From positions 1,878-34,572 of the forward strand of contig NZ_JAFBBE010000021.1 in the NCBI RefSeq assembly GCF_016907015.1: a stretch of 32,695 bases of DNA, read 5' to 3'. A model generated the notes under the pieces. That model saw nothing but the letters and a program-made list of their open reading frames with translations, was not told where the DNA came from and did no database searches. Shown piece after piece: positions 7,583 through 13,971 of the stretch. Origin of the DNA: Oceanisphaera litoralis (GTDB taxonomy: Bacteria > Pseudomonadota > Gammaproteobacteria > Enterobacterales > Aeromonadaceae). The position numbers were made by a program, and so were the translations under genes. Positions within the stretch are counted from its first letter, which is position 1; each line of letters begins with the position of its first letter.

Positions 7583-8671
7583 ATGGCGGCAAGCAACGAC
7601 AAGGGCGTGTGGGACAATCCCATGGGTACCGATGGCTTCGAGTTTGTGGAATACGCCTCTAGCCAGCCGGATCAGTTGGCCGAGCTGTTCGAACGGCTGG
7701 GGTTTGTGGCCATTGCCCGCCATCGCAGCAAGGCGGTGACCCTGTATCGTCAGGGCGACATCAACTTTATTCTCAATGCCGAGCCCAACAGCCGGGCCGC
7801 GGAATTCTCCCGCCTGCATGGTCCCGGCGCCAATGCCATGGCGTTTCGGGTCAAAGATGCGGCTGCGGCCATCAAGGAGTTGGCGGCGCAGGGCGCCACT
7901 GTGGTGGAGTCCGGTGCCGGCCCCATGGAATTGCAGATCCCGGCCATCGAGGGCATCGGCGGCTCGCTTATCTATCTGGTGGATCGCTATGGCGACCAGA
8001 GTATCTATGATGTGGACTTTCGCCCCCTTCCCGGCGTGAGTCCGCGTCCAAAAGGCGTGGGCCTCACCTATATCGATCACCTCACCCACAATGTGGCCAT
8101 GGGCCACATGGATCTGTGGGCCGGGTTCTATGAAAAGCACTTCAATTTTCGTGAAATCCGTTACTTCGACATCGAAGGCAGGCTCACCGGCCTGCGTTCC
8201 CGGGCCATGACCAGCCCCTGCGGCAAGATCCGCATTCCCATCAACGAGTCATCGGACAAACAGAGCCAGATCGAAGAGTTTCTGCGCCAGTACAAGGGGG
8301 AGGGCATACAGCATATTGCCCTGGGCACCGATGATATCTACCGCACGGTGGAAACCTTGCGTGCCGGGGGCATGAGCTTTATGTCCACGCCGGATACCTA
8401 CTATGAAAAACTCGATGCCCGCCTGCCGGGGCACGGGGAGGATCTGACCCGGCTGCAACAGAACCGGATCCTGATGGACGGGGCGCCTGCCGAAGGCCAG
8501 GGCCTGTTGCTGCAGATCTTCACCGACACGGTGATCGGGCCCATCTTCTTCGAAATTATCCAGCGCAAGGGCAACGAGGGTTTCGGCGAGGGCAACTTCC
8601 AGGCGCTTTTCGAGTCCATCGAGGAAGATCAGATCCGCCGGGGGGTGCTCAGAGAGGGCGACGCCGGCTGA
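7583..8671 (+). CDS. hppD: 4-hydroxyphenylpyruvate dioxygenase
   Basis: A 362-residue Fe(II) dioxygenase converting 4-hydroxyphenylpyruvate to homogentisate in tyrosine catabolism; cytoplasmic. It has two vicinal-oxygen-chelate domains. The three iron ligands are visible as His166 (YIDHLTHNV), His244 (GIQHIALGTDD) and Glu324 (FFEIIQRKG), with spacing like the Pseudomonas enzyme. The C-terminal substrate-gating helix ends GNFQALFESIEEDQIRRGVL. The start at 7583 has a strong GGGAGGAGGG site. The next gene, an NSS transporter, and the distant phhAB share TyrR-like boxes with it. Homogentisate dioxygenase and later enzymes are not in the window; if absent from the genome, homogentisate would accumulate and form pyomelanin (inference). 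Confidence 0.97.
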   Translation: MAASNDKGVWDNPMGTDGFEFVEYASSQPDQLAELFERLGFVAIARHRSKAVTLYRQGDINFILNAEPNSRAAEFSRLHGPGANAMAFRVKDAAAAIKELAAQGATVVESGAGPMELQIPAIEGIGGSLIYLVDRYGDQSIYDVDFRPLPGVSPRPKGVGLTYIDHLTHNVAMGHMDLWAGFYEKHFNFREIRYFDIEGRLTGLRSRAMTSPCGKIRIPINESSDKQSQIEEFLRQYKGEGIQHIALGTDDIYRTVETLRAGGMSFMSTPDTYYEKLDARLPGHGEDLTRLQQNRILMDGAPAEGQGLLLQIFTDTVIGPIFFEIIQRKGNEGFGEGNFQALFESIEEDQIRRGVLREGDAG

Positions 8672-8760
8672 ATTTGGGTGATGTCATCAGCATAAATCTG
8701 ATTTTTCCAGTGATTTCCATTTTTTATCTTAGCCAATAGTGGCAAAATAGCAGGACATAC

Positions 8761-8778
8761 TGTCAGCTAATCTTTACA
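8761..8778. promoter_or_regulatory. TyrR/PhhR-like box upstream of NSS transporter
   Basis: TGTCAG-CTAATC-TTTACA matches TGTAAA-N6-TTTACA in TGT and in a perfect TTTACA half, the same form as the hppD box. It lies 62 bases before the transporter start and shares bases with the left arm of a hairpin, so binding and RNA folding could both matter. No convincing -10/-35 pair was found around it. Confidence 0.5.
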
Positions 8779-8811
8779 CCCGTTGTGAGGGAGAATAGCT
8801 GACATTTTTTT
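8761..8811 (+). terminator. Hairpin plus T7: hppD terminator or transporter attenuator
   Basis: TGTCAGCTA (8761-8769) and TAGCTGACA (8796-8804) pair perfectly over 9 bp around a 26-base loop, and seven T follow (8805-8811). This looks like an intrinsic terminator with a large loop. It lies 90 bases after hppD and 29 bases before the transporter start, so it could end hppD transcripts or act as a leader element of the transporter. Confidence 0.5.
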
Positions 8812-8839
8812 GTGTCCAGTAACAGGAGTAGCAGTTTCC

Positions 8840-10207
8840 GTGGCGGAGAATCAGCAGCAGGCGGGCAATCCGGCCCAGTGGTCCAGCCGTTTTGCCTTTA
8901 TCATGGCGGCGGTCGGCTCGGCGGTAGGTCTGGGTAATATCTGGAAGTTTCCCTACATTGTCGGTGAAAACGGCGGCGGCGCCTTCGTGCTGGTCTATCT
9001 GGCCTGTATTGCCGTTATTGGTCTGCCGATCATGATTGCCGAAGTGATGCTGGGCCGGCGCGCTGGCCACAGCCCGATCGGCACCATGGCGGCGGTGGCC
9101 CGCGCCGAGGGGCGCAGCCGTGGCTGGCAGGGAGTGGGCATCATGGTGACCCTGACGGCCTTTATCATCCTGTCGTTCTACAGCGTGATCGCCGGCTGGA
9201 CCCTGCCTTATATTCTGCGGGCGGTCGGCGGTGGCTTCAGCGGTATAGCGGCGGAAGAGTCCGGCGCCCTGTTCGACGGCCTGCTGGCCTCGCCGGGCCA
9301 GTTGCTGCTGTGGCATACGGTGGTGATGGGACTGACGGTGCTGGTGTCCGCCGGCGGCGTGCGCCACGGCCTGGAGCGGGTCATCACCAAGCTGATGCCG
9401 GCGCTGTTCGTGCTGCTGCTGATCCTGGTGGGCTACGCCATGACCTCCGGCCACTTCGGCGAGGCGGTCACCTTTCTGTTCAAGCCCGACTTCTCGGCGC
9501 TCACCGCCGAGGCGGTGCTGGTGGCCCTGGGACATGCCTTCTTTACCCTCAGCCTGGCCAGTGGCGCCATGATGGCCTACGGCGCCTACCTGAAGAAGGA
9601 GGTGCCGATCGTGCGTACCTCCATTACCGTGGCCCTGCTCGATACCGGCGTGGCGCTGCTGGCGGGGCTGGCCATTTTCCCCATCGTCTTTGCCTATGGC
9701 CTGGCGCCGGGTGAAGGCCCGGGCCTGATCTTCGTGACTCTGCCGGTGGCCTTCGGCCAGATGCCCGGCGGCAGTTTCTTCGCCACCCTGTTCTTCGTGC
9801 TGTTGCTGTTTGCCGCCTGGACCTCGTCCATCTCCATGCTGGAGTCGCTGGTCAGCTACCTGAACGAAAAGGGTGTGAGTCGGGTCAAGGCGGCGGTGGG
9901 TGGTGGCCTGGTGGCCTGGCTGGTGGGCATTACTACCGTGCTGTCACTCAATGACTGGTCCGGCTTTGCCCCGCTGGGCATGTTCGAGCGCTTCGAGGGC
10001 AAGACCCTGTTCGATCTCTACGACTACCTGACCGCCAACATCATGATGCCGCTCGGCGCCCTGCTGACCGCCATCTTCGTGGGCTGGAAGATGAAACCCG
10101 AACACTCCGCCGTCGAGCTGGGCCGCTGGCACCGGTTGTGGTTCCCGGTGGTGCGCTACCTGTCGCCCATCGCCGTGCTGATCGTGTTCTATTTCAATCT
10201 GAGATAA
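8840..10207 (+). CDS. NSS-family Na+-dependent amino-acid transporter
   Basis: A 455-residue inner-membrane symporter of the neurotransmitter:sodium symporter (SNF, LeuT) family with 11-12 helices. The signature GSAVGLGNIWKFPYIVGENG begins helix 1 (about residues 25-50), including the unwound Na+/substrate site. Other family segments are SFYSVIAGWTLPYI, FFTLSLASGAMMAYGAYL and AAWTSSISMLE. I chose GTG 8840, which has AGGAG 11 bases upstream and yields MAENQQQAGNPAQW; a TTG at 8810 would add ten residues within the terminator tail. Position after hppD and the shared TyrR-like box suggest tyrosine or another aromatic amino acid as substrate, as for Tyt1-type carriers; this is inference. Confidence 0.92.
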   Translation: MAENQQQAGNPAQWSSRFAFIMAAVGSAVGLGNIWKFPYIVGENGGGAFVLVYLACIAVIGLPIMIAEVMLGRRAGHSPIGTMAAVARAEGRSRGWQGVGIMVTLTAFIILSFYSVIAGWTLPYILRAVGGGFSGIAAEESGALFDGLLASPGQLLLWHTVVMGLTVLVSAGGVRHGLERVITKLMPALFVLLLILVGYAMTSGHFGEAVTFLFKPDFSALTAEAVLVALGHAFFTLSLASGAMMAYGAYLKKEVPIVRTSITVALLDTGVALLAGLAIFPIVFAYGLAPGEGPGLIFVTLPVAFGQMPGGSFFATLFFVLLLFAAWTSSISMLESLVSYLNEKGVSRVKAAVGGGLVAWLVGITTVLSLNDWSGFAPLGMFERFEGKTLFDLYDYLTANIMMPLGALLTAIFVGWKMKPEHSAVELGRWHRLWFPVVRYLSPIAVLIVFYFNLR

Positions 10208-10386
10208 GGTCAAAACAGTGCCGCTGCGTGCCACATCGCAGTTGAAGCAGCGACTACAGGAGCGGTGGTGTGGTTTTTGGGGGCAGGTCTTGTAGGCACT
10301 GCTTCAGCTGTGCAATGCCTTCAACCTGAGATAAGGTCAAAACAGTGCCGCTGCGCGCCACATCGCAGCTGAAGCAGCGACTACAG
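10194..10386. repeat. 127-bp-spaced direct repeats overlapping the transporter stop
   Basis: A 66-bp sequence at 10194-10259 returns at 10321-10386 with about three differences. The first copy begins inside the last codons of the NSS gene (TCAATCTGAGATAAGG), and the second reproduces them as TCAACCTGAGATAAGG, so it carries a copy of the gene's stop codon. Both end in the REP-like core GAAGCAGCGACTACAG. An inverted core copy, TTGTAGGCACTGCTTCAGC, lies between at about 10289. No gene is seen in this spacer. Confidence 0.85.
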
Positions 10387-10387
10387 C

Positions 10388-11752
10388 TTAAAGCCCGTAC
10401 CGCTCTATCTTCTTCAGCAGGCCCTGGCGCGACAGCCCCAGGGCCTGGGCGGCGTGGGTACGGTTGTGGTCGAATTTGGTCAGAGCCTGGCTTATCAGGG
10501 TAATTTCCAGTGCCCGGACCTGGGCGTCCAGGCTGTCGCCGGGCCGGGCGGGGCTGTGTGCGCTTCCACCCTGGGCATCCGGGTAGAGCAGGGCTATGTC
10601 TTCCAGGGTGATGATGCCGTTTCTGGCGATGGCGGCCACGCTGTCGAGGGCGCTTTTCAGCTCTCGCACATTGCCCGGCCAGCGGCGTTGAATAAACCAG
10701 TTGAAGGCGGCGGTGTCCGGGTGCAGCGGCGCCCGGTTACCGCTTTGGGCCTGCAGCTCCAGAAAGTGGCTGATCAGCAGGGGTATGTCCTCGGGTCTGT
10801 CGTCCAGCGGCCGGGTCTCGATATTCACGCCCTTGATGCGATAGTAGAGATCTTCGCGAAACTCTCCGCTTCTTACCTTCTCGGGCAGGTCTGCATTGGT
10901 GGCCGATACTAGCCGCACGTCGATGGTTTCAAGGACCCGACCGCCCACCGGGTAATAGCTGCCTTCCTGCAGCACCCGCAACAGCTTCACCTGCATCGCC
11001 AGCGGCATTTCGCCGATCTCGTCCAGAAACAGGGTGCCGCCGTCGGCCAGCTTGAGCAGGCCGTCGCGGGCCTTGTCGGCACCGGTAAAGGCGCCTCGGG
11101 TATGGCCGAACAGCTCGCTTTCCAGCAACTCGGCGGGAATGGCGCCGCAGTGCACCGAGATAAAGGGGCCGGCGGCACGATTGCTGAGAGCGTGCACCGC
11201 CTTCGAGATCACCTCCTTGCCGGTGCCCGAAGGGCCTGTGACCAGAACCCGCACGTCGGTGGGGGCGATGCGGCTGACCAGGGCACGAATGCCGTTCATC
11301 GACGGCGAGGCGCCAATCAGGGTCTCCAGCCCCTGCTGACCGCCTTGCTGGTATTTGAGGCTGTTGAGCTCGCGCACCAGCCGGTGTTTGGTCAGGGCGC
11401 GTTTGACCACCACCGCCAGCATGTCCGGGTCGATGGGCTTGGCCAGAAAGTCCCAGGCGCCCTGGCGCAGGGCTTCCAGCGCCAGCTCGCGCTCGCCATG
11501 ACCGGTGAGGATGATCACCGGCCGGTCGATGAAGCGGGGCAGGGCCGCCAGGGTATGCTGCGGATCGAAGTGGGGCGGCAGCGACAGGTCGAGCAGGATC
11601 AGATCCGCATCGAAGTGCGGCAGCTTGGCGCCGAGCTCGTCCAGACTGGCGCCGGTTTGCACCTGATAGCCTGCCGCCTCCAGCCACTGGGCGCTCAGGG
11701 TGCGAAAGGCGGGTTCGTCGTCAATCAACAGGATGCGGGGTGGGTTCAACAT
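10388..11752 (-). CDS. Sigma-54-dependent response regulator
   Basis: A 454-residue NtrC-class activator. The receiver domain (1-120) has the acidic pair Asp11/Asp12, phospho-acceptor Asp55 (LILLDLSLPP), Thr83 and Lys105. The AAA+ domain (about 140-375) has Walker A GPSGTGKE (163-170), the sigma-54-contacting GAFTGA loop, Walker B GTLFLDEIG and the sensor region RRWPGNVREL. The C-terminal Fis-type helix-turn-helix is NRTHAAQALGLSRQGLLKKI. Its start overlaps the kinase stop by 7 bases (ATGTTGA), so the pair is co-translated. It resembles PrsR-type regulators, but no exosortase genes are present. The divergent oxidase operon has a sigma-54 promoter and dyads that are its probable target (inference). 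Confidence 0.95.
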   Translation of the reverse strand: MLNPPRILLIDDEPAFRTLSAQWLEAAGYQVQTGASLDELGAKLPHFDADLILLDLSLPPHFDPQHTLAALPRFIDRPVIILTGHGERELALEALRQGAWDFLAKPIDPDMLAVVVKRALTKHRLVRELNSLKYQQGGQQGLETLIGASPSMNGIRALVSRIAPTDVRVLVTGPSGTGKEVISKAVHALSNRAAGPFISVHCGAIPAELLESELFGHTRGAFTGADKARDGLLKLADGGTLFLDEIGEMPLAMQVKLLRVLQEGSYYPVGGRVLETIDVRLVSATNADLPEKVRSGEFREDLYYRIKGVNIETRPLDDRPEDIPLLISHFLELQAQSGNRAPLHPDTAAFNWFIQRRWPGNVRELKSALDSVAAIARNGIITLEDIALLYPDAQGGSAHSPARPGDSLDAQVRALEITLISQALTKFDHNRTHAAQALGLSRQGLLKKIERYGL

Positions 11753-13623
11753 GAGCTGTCCTCGGGGAAAAAGAGTTCGAAGGTGACCGGCCAGCCCAGA
11801 TCGCTGCGATGGCGAATACGGCCGCCGTGGGCATCCAGGATCCGGCGCACGATAGAGAGCCCCAGGCCGCTGCCGCCGCTGCGTCGACCGACGAAGGGAC
11901 GAAACAGGTGGCTGAGCATGTCGTCGGCTATGGCCGGGCCGTTGTTGTGCACCCGCACCACGCCGGGCCGGTCACCGGCTTCGATGCGGATCACTCCGTC
12001 GGGCTGATTGCGTACGAAAGCCAGGGCGTTGTCGATCAGGTTGACCAGCACCTGTTGCAGTCGATAGGCATCGGCCTCGATGCGGGCATCCTCGGCCAGG
12101 GCGCACTCGAAACGGGTATGCTGCCAGTCGAACTGGGGGCGCAGACTGTTGATCATGGGCACCAGCGCGACAGGCTGGCGCTGCACCTTGATGTTGCCGG
12201 AGTAGGCGAGCATGTCCGAAATCAACCGGTCGGCGCGCTTGAGCTGGGTCTGGATCATGGTCTTGCGCTCGGGCTCCAGCCCGGCGGAGGCCATGGAGAT
12301 GATATTGAGCGGGTTGCGCAGCTCGTGGGCCATGGCCGCCGACAGGCCGCCCAGCTCCACCAGATGCTGCTCCGACAGCCGCTTGCGCTCGGTTTCGGCC
12401 AGTTGCAGCGAACGTTCCAGCAGGCTGCAGCGGGTGGTCAGCAGGGAGGCGAACACCTCGGCCGCCAGCCGGAGTCCGGGCGTTACGTCCTCGAAGCCCT
12501 GCAGCCGGGAGTGCCAGCCCTGGTGTTGATGGCGGCAGATAATGCAGGGGCCTTCGGTATCTTCGATACCGGAAGGGCTGTCTCCATGCAACAGCAGCCG
12601 TACCCGTACCGGCTGGCCCATCTGGCGGGCCAGCAGTTGCTCCGCCGCCGCGCTCAGCTCGCTCCAGTGGCCGGCCTCGGCCAGGCGGTTGAGCCAGATA
12701 TCCAGCAGTTGTTCATTCAGCTGGCTGCCGGGATAAATCAGCCGTTCCACCAGCTTGCTGACCGGCCGATACAACGCCAGCGCCAGCATCAGCAGCAGCA
12801 TGGAGTAGAGCCACAGCTGCCACTTGGGCACGTTGGCCAGCGCCTGCATGCCGAACTGACCGGCCATGGAGCTGAGCAGGGCAATCAGCCCCATCACCAG
12901 CACCGTCATCAGTATCCACAGCAGGGCCCGGTTGGCCCAGGCGTTGACCTCCAGCATCTGGTAGCGCACCACCCCATACACCAGCAGAACCACATAAGTC
13001 GGCAGCAGCAGCATGGGCCAGGGATACCAGTAGAGGCCGAGGGAGGGGAAGATGAAGCTGGTGGCCAGCCAGAGGCCCCAGGCGCCGGCGGCGAACATGG
13101 CGGCGATGGAACGGCGGCGGTTGCCACTATGCACACGCCAGCCCCACAGCAGGAGGGCGTGGGCCAGCACCCCGACGGCGATGGTGTAGGCGATGTTGAA
13201 CCAGCCGGCACCGCTGAACACAAAATAATGGCTGAAGGGACCGAAGGCGATGATGTCGCCGCCGCCCAGGGCCAGGCTGGTTCCCATCACCAGCAGGGCG
13301 GCCAGATAGAAGAGGCCGTGTCGGCGGGCCAGGCGGTCCAGCCAGCGTCTTTGCCCCGGCCCCTGATTGACGAAGCCGATGGCGAAGTCGAGGAAGAAGG
13401 TGGGCATAAAGGGGTTGGCGAGGATCAGCATCTTGCCCACTCCTTCCCAGCCATAAAACACCGAGACATGACCGCTGCACCACAGCGCCATCATGATGCC
13501 GAAACCGGCCAGTGCCTTCATGCTGCGTCGGCGGCGTGCGCGCCAGAACAGCCAGGCCGATACCAGCAGGGCACAGCCACCGGTGAGCAGCATCATCAAT
13601 TCAAAAGCCAGATCCAGTGCCAT
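11746..13623 (-). CDS. Membrane sensor histidine kinase
   Basis: A 625-residue kinase, cognate to the sigma-54 regulator with which it overlaps. About eight to nine hydrophobic segments fill residues 1-300. A cytosolic GAF-like segment (about 320-400) follows, then the dimerisation domain with phospho-acceptor His433 (MAHELRNPLN), then the ATPase domain (N-box NLIDNALAF, G-boxes VRVHNNGPAI and GGSGLGLSIV). Residues 360-371 read CIICRHQHQGWH, a cluster of two Cys and three His that could bind metal or sense redox state. ATG 13623 has GGGAG just upstream; an in-frame start 19 codons earlier lies in the dyad region and is less likely. The architecture recalls PrsK. The signal is unknown. Confidence 0.93.
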   Translation of the reverse strand: MALDLAFELMMLLTGGCALLVSAWLFWRARRRRSMKALAGFGIMMALWCSGHVSVFYGWEGVGKMLILANPFMPTFFLDFAIGFVNQGPGQRRWLDRLARRHGLFYLAALLVMGTSLALGGGDIIAFGPFSHYFVFSGAGWFNIAYTIAVGVLAHALLLWGWRVHSGNRRRSIAAMFAAGAWGLWLATSFIFPSLGLYWYPWPMLLLPTYVVLLVYGVVRYQMLEVNAWANRALLWILMTVLVMGLIALLSSMAGQFGMQALANVPKWQLWLYSMLLLMLALALYRPVSKLVERLIYPGSQLNEQLLDIWLNRLAEAGHWSELSAAAEQLLARQMGQPVRVRLLLHGDSPSGIEDTEGPCIICRHQHQGWHSRLQGFEDVTPGLRLAAEVFASLLTTRCSLLERSLQLAETERKRLSEQHLVELGGLSAAMAHELRNPLNIISMASAGLEPERKTMIQTQLKRADRLISDMLAYSGNIKVQRQPVALVPMINSLRPQFDWQHTRFECALAEDARIEADAYRLQQVLVNLIDNALAFVRNQPDGVIRIEAGDRPGVVRVHNNGPAIADDMLSHLFRPFVGRRSGGSGLGLSIVRRILDAHGGRIRHRSDLGWPVTFELFFPEDSSC

Positions 13624-13635
13624 AAGACTCCCGTG

Positions 13636-13713
13636 TGTAAACCCAGTTGTGTAAAACAGACATGTAAACATCGTTGACACTTTAGCGAGGGTGGACTGTA
13701 AACCAGGTTGTCA
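13636..13713. promoter_or_regulatory. Three related 17-bp dyads, candidate enhancer sites
   Basis: TGTAAACCCAGTTGTGT (13636-13652), TGTAAACATCGTTGACA (13663-13679) and TGTAAACCAGGTTGTCA (13697-13713) share TGTAAAC-N3-GTTG and approach the palindrome TGTAAAC-N3-GTTTACA. They lie about 85-150 bases before the -12 element of the oxidase promoter, the normal distance for sigma-54 enhancers, and just upstream of the kinase gene. They are likely sites for the response regulator, possibly also for autoregulation; the protein-site assignment is inferred. Confidence 0.6.
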
Positions 13714-13738
13714 GTCGGGGCAAATTTCGGGCGCTTTA

Positions 13739-13752
13739 TTGATCCAGACCAA
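13739..13752. promoter_or_regulatory. FNR/ANR-like box
   Basis: TTGATCCAGACCAA matches the FNR/ANR consensus TTGAT-N4-ATCAA at 9 of 10 defined bases. Its centre is about 57 bases upstream of the start expected from the sigma-54 promoter, between the enhancer dyads and that promoter. CIO-type oxidase genes in Pseudomonas are known to be repressed by ANR, so an oxygen-dependent input is plausible. Confidence 0.5.
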
Positions 13753-13776
13753 GGCAGCTGCAGGTTTTCTAATTTA

Positions 13777-13792
13777 TGGCATGGTTTGTGCT
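13777..13792 (+). promoter_or_regulatory. Sigma-54 (-24/-12) promoter of the oxidase operon
   Basis: TGGCATGGTTTGTGCT fits TGGCACG-N4-TTGCW: invariant GG at 13778-13779 and GC at 13790-13791, separated by the required 10 bases, with two mismatches elsewhere. The expected start is near 13803, about 60 bases before the first small reading frame. A GAFTGA-bearing activator is encoded just upstream on the other strand. Confidence 0.7.
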
Positions 13793-13863
13793 TTACCTAG
13801 TAGTCAAGAGATCAACCCTAGCATCAGCCAACCGGATTGAATCCGCACTGGAGAGAGAGTTTT

Positions 13864-13962
13864 ATGAGCATGACCGCCCTGGTACTGGAATTTTCTACCC
13901 TCTTTATCGTTCTACTCTTGGCTACTCTGCCTGCAGCCGTTCACCGCTTTCAACGTCGTTAA
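13864..13962 (+). CDS. 32-residue single-helix membrane peptide before cydA
   Basis: ATG 13864 opens a 32-codon frame: MSMTALVLEFSTLFIVLLL, then a short ATLPAAVHRFQRR tail. It has one strongly hydrophobic helix and a basic C-terminus, so the N-terminus would face the periplasm by the positive-inside rule. GAGAGAG lies 5 bases upstream. It is the first frame after the sigma-54 promoter and ends 9 bases before the cydA ATG, whose ribosome site AAGGAG overlaps its stop. Bd oxidases are known to carry small accessory subunits (CydX, CydH/YnhF, CydS), but I do not recognise this sequence as one of them. It could be a new accessory subunit or a leader peptide that couples translation to cydA. Confidence 0.6.
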   Translation: MSMTALVLEFSTLFIVLLLATLPAAVHRFQRR

Positions 13963-13971
13963 GGAGACATC

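Noticed and set aside
10388-13623. A PEP-CTERM/exosortase regulatory pair (PrsK/PrsR)
   Set aside because: The architecture is similar, but there are no exosortase, PEP-CTERM or polysaccharide genes nearby, and a promoter target is present at the oxidase operon.
11809-13677. A 622-codon open frame on the plus strand opposite the kinase gene
   Set aside because: It mirrors the kinase codons (rich in Gln, His, Gly), has no ribosome site or family motif, and the kinase on the other strand has complete catalytic motifs.
13636-13713. Reading the oxidase-region dyads as further TyrR boxes
   Set aside because: The half-sites are 5 bases apart, not 6, they come as three linked copies, and the neighbouring genes are unrelated to aromatic metabolism.
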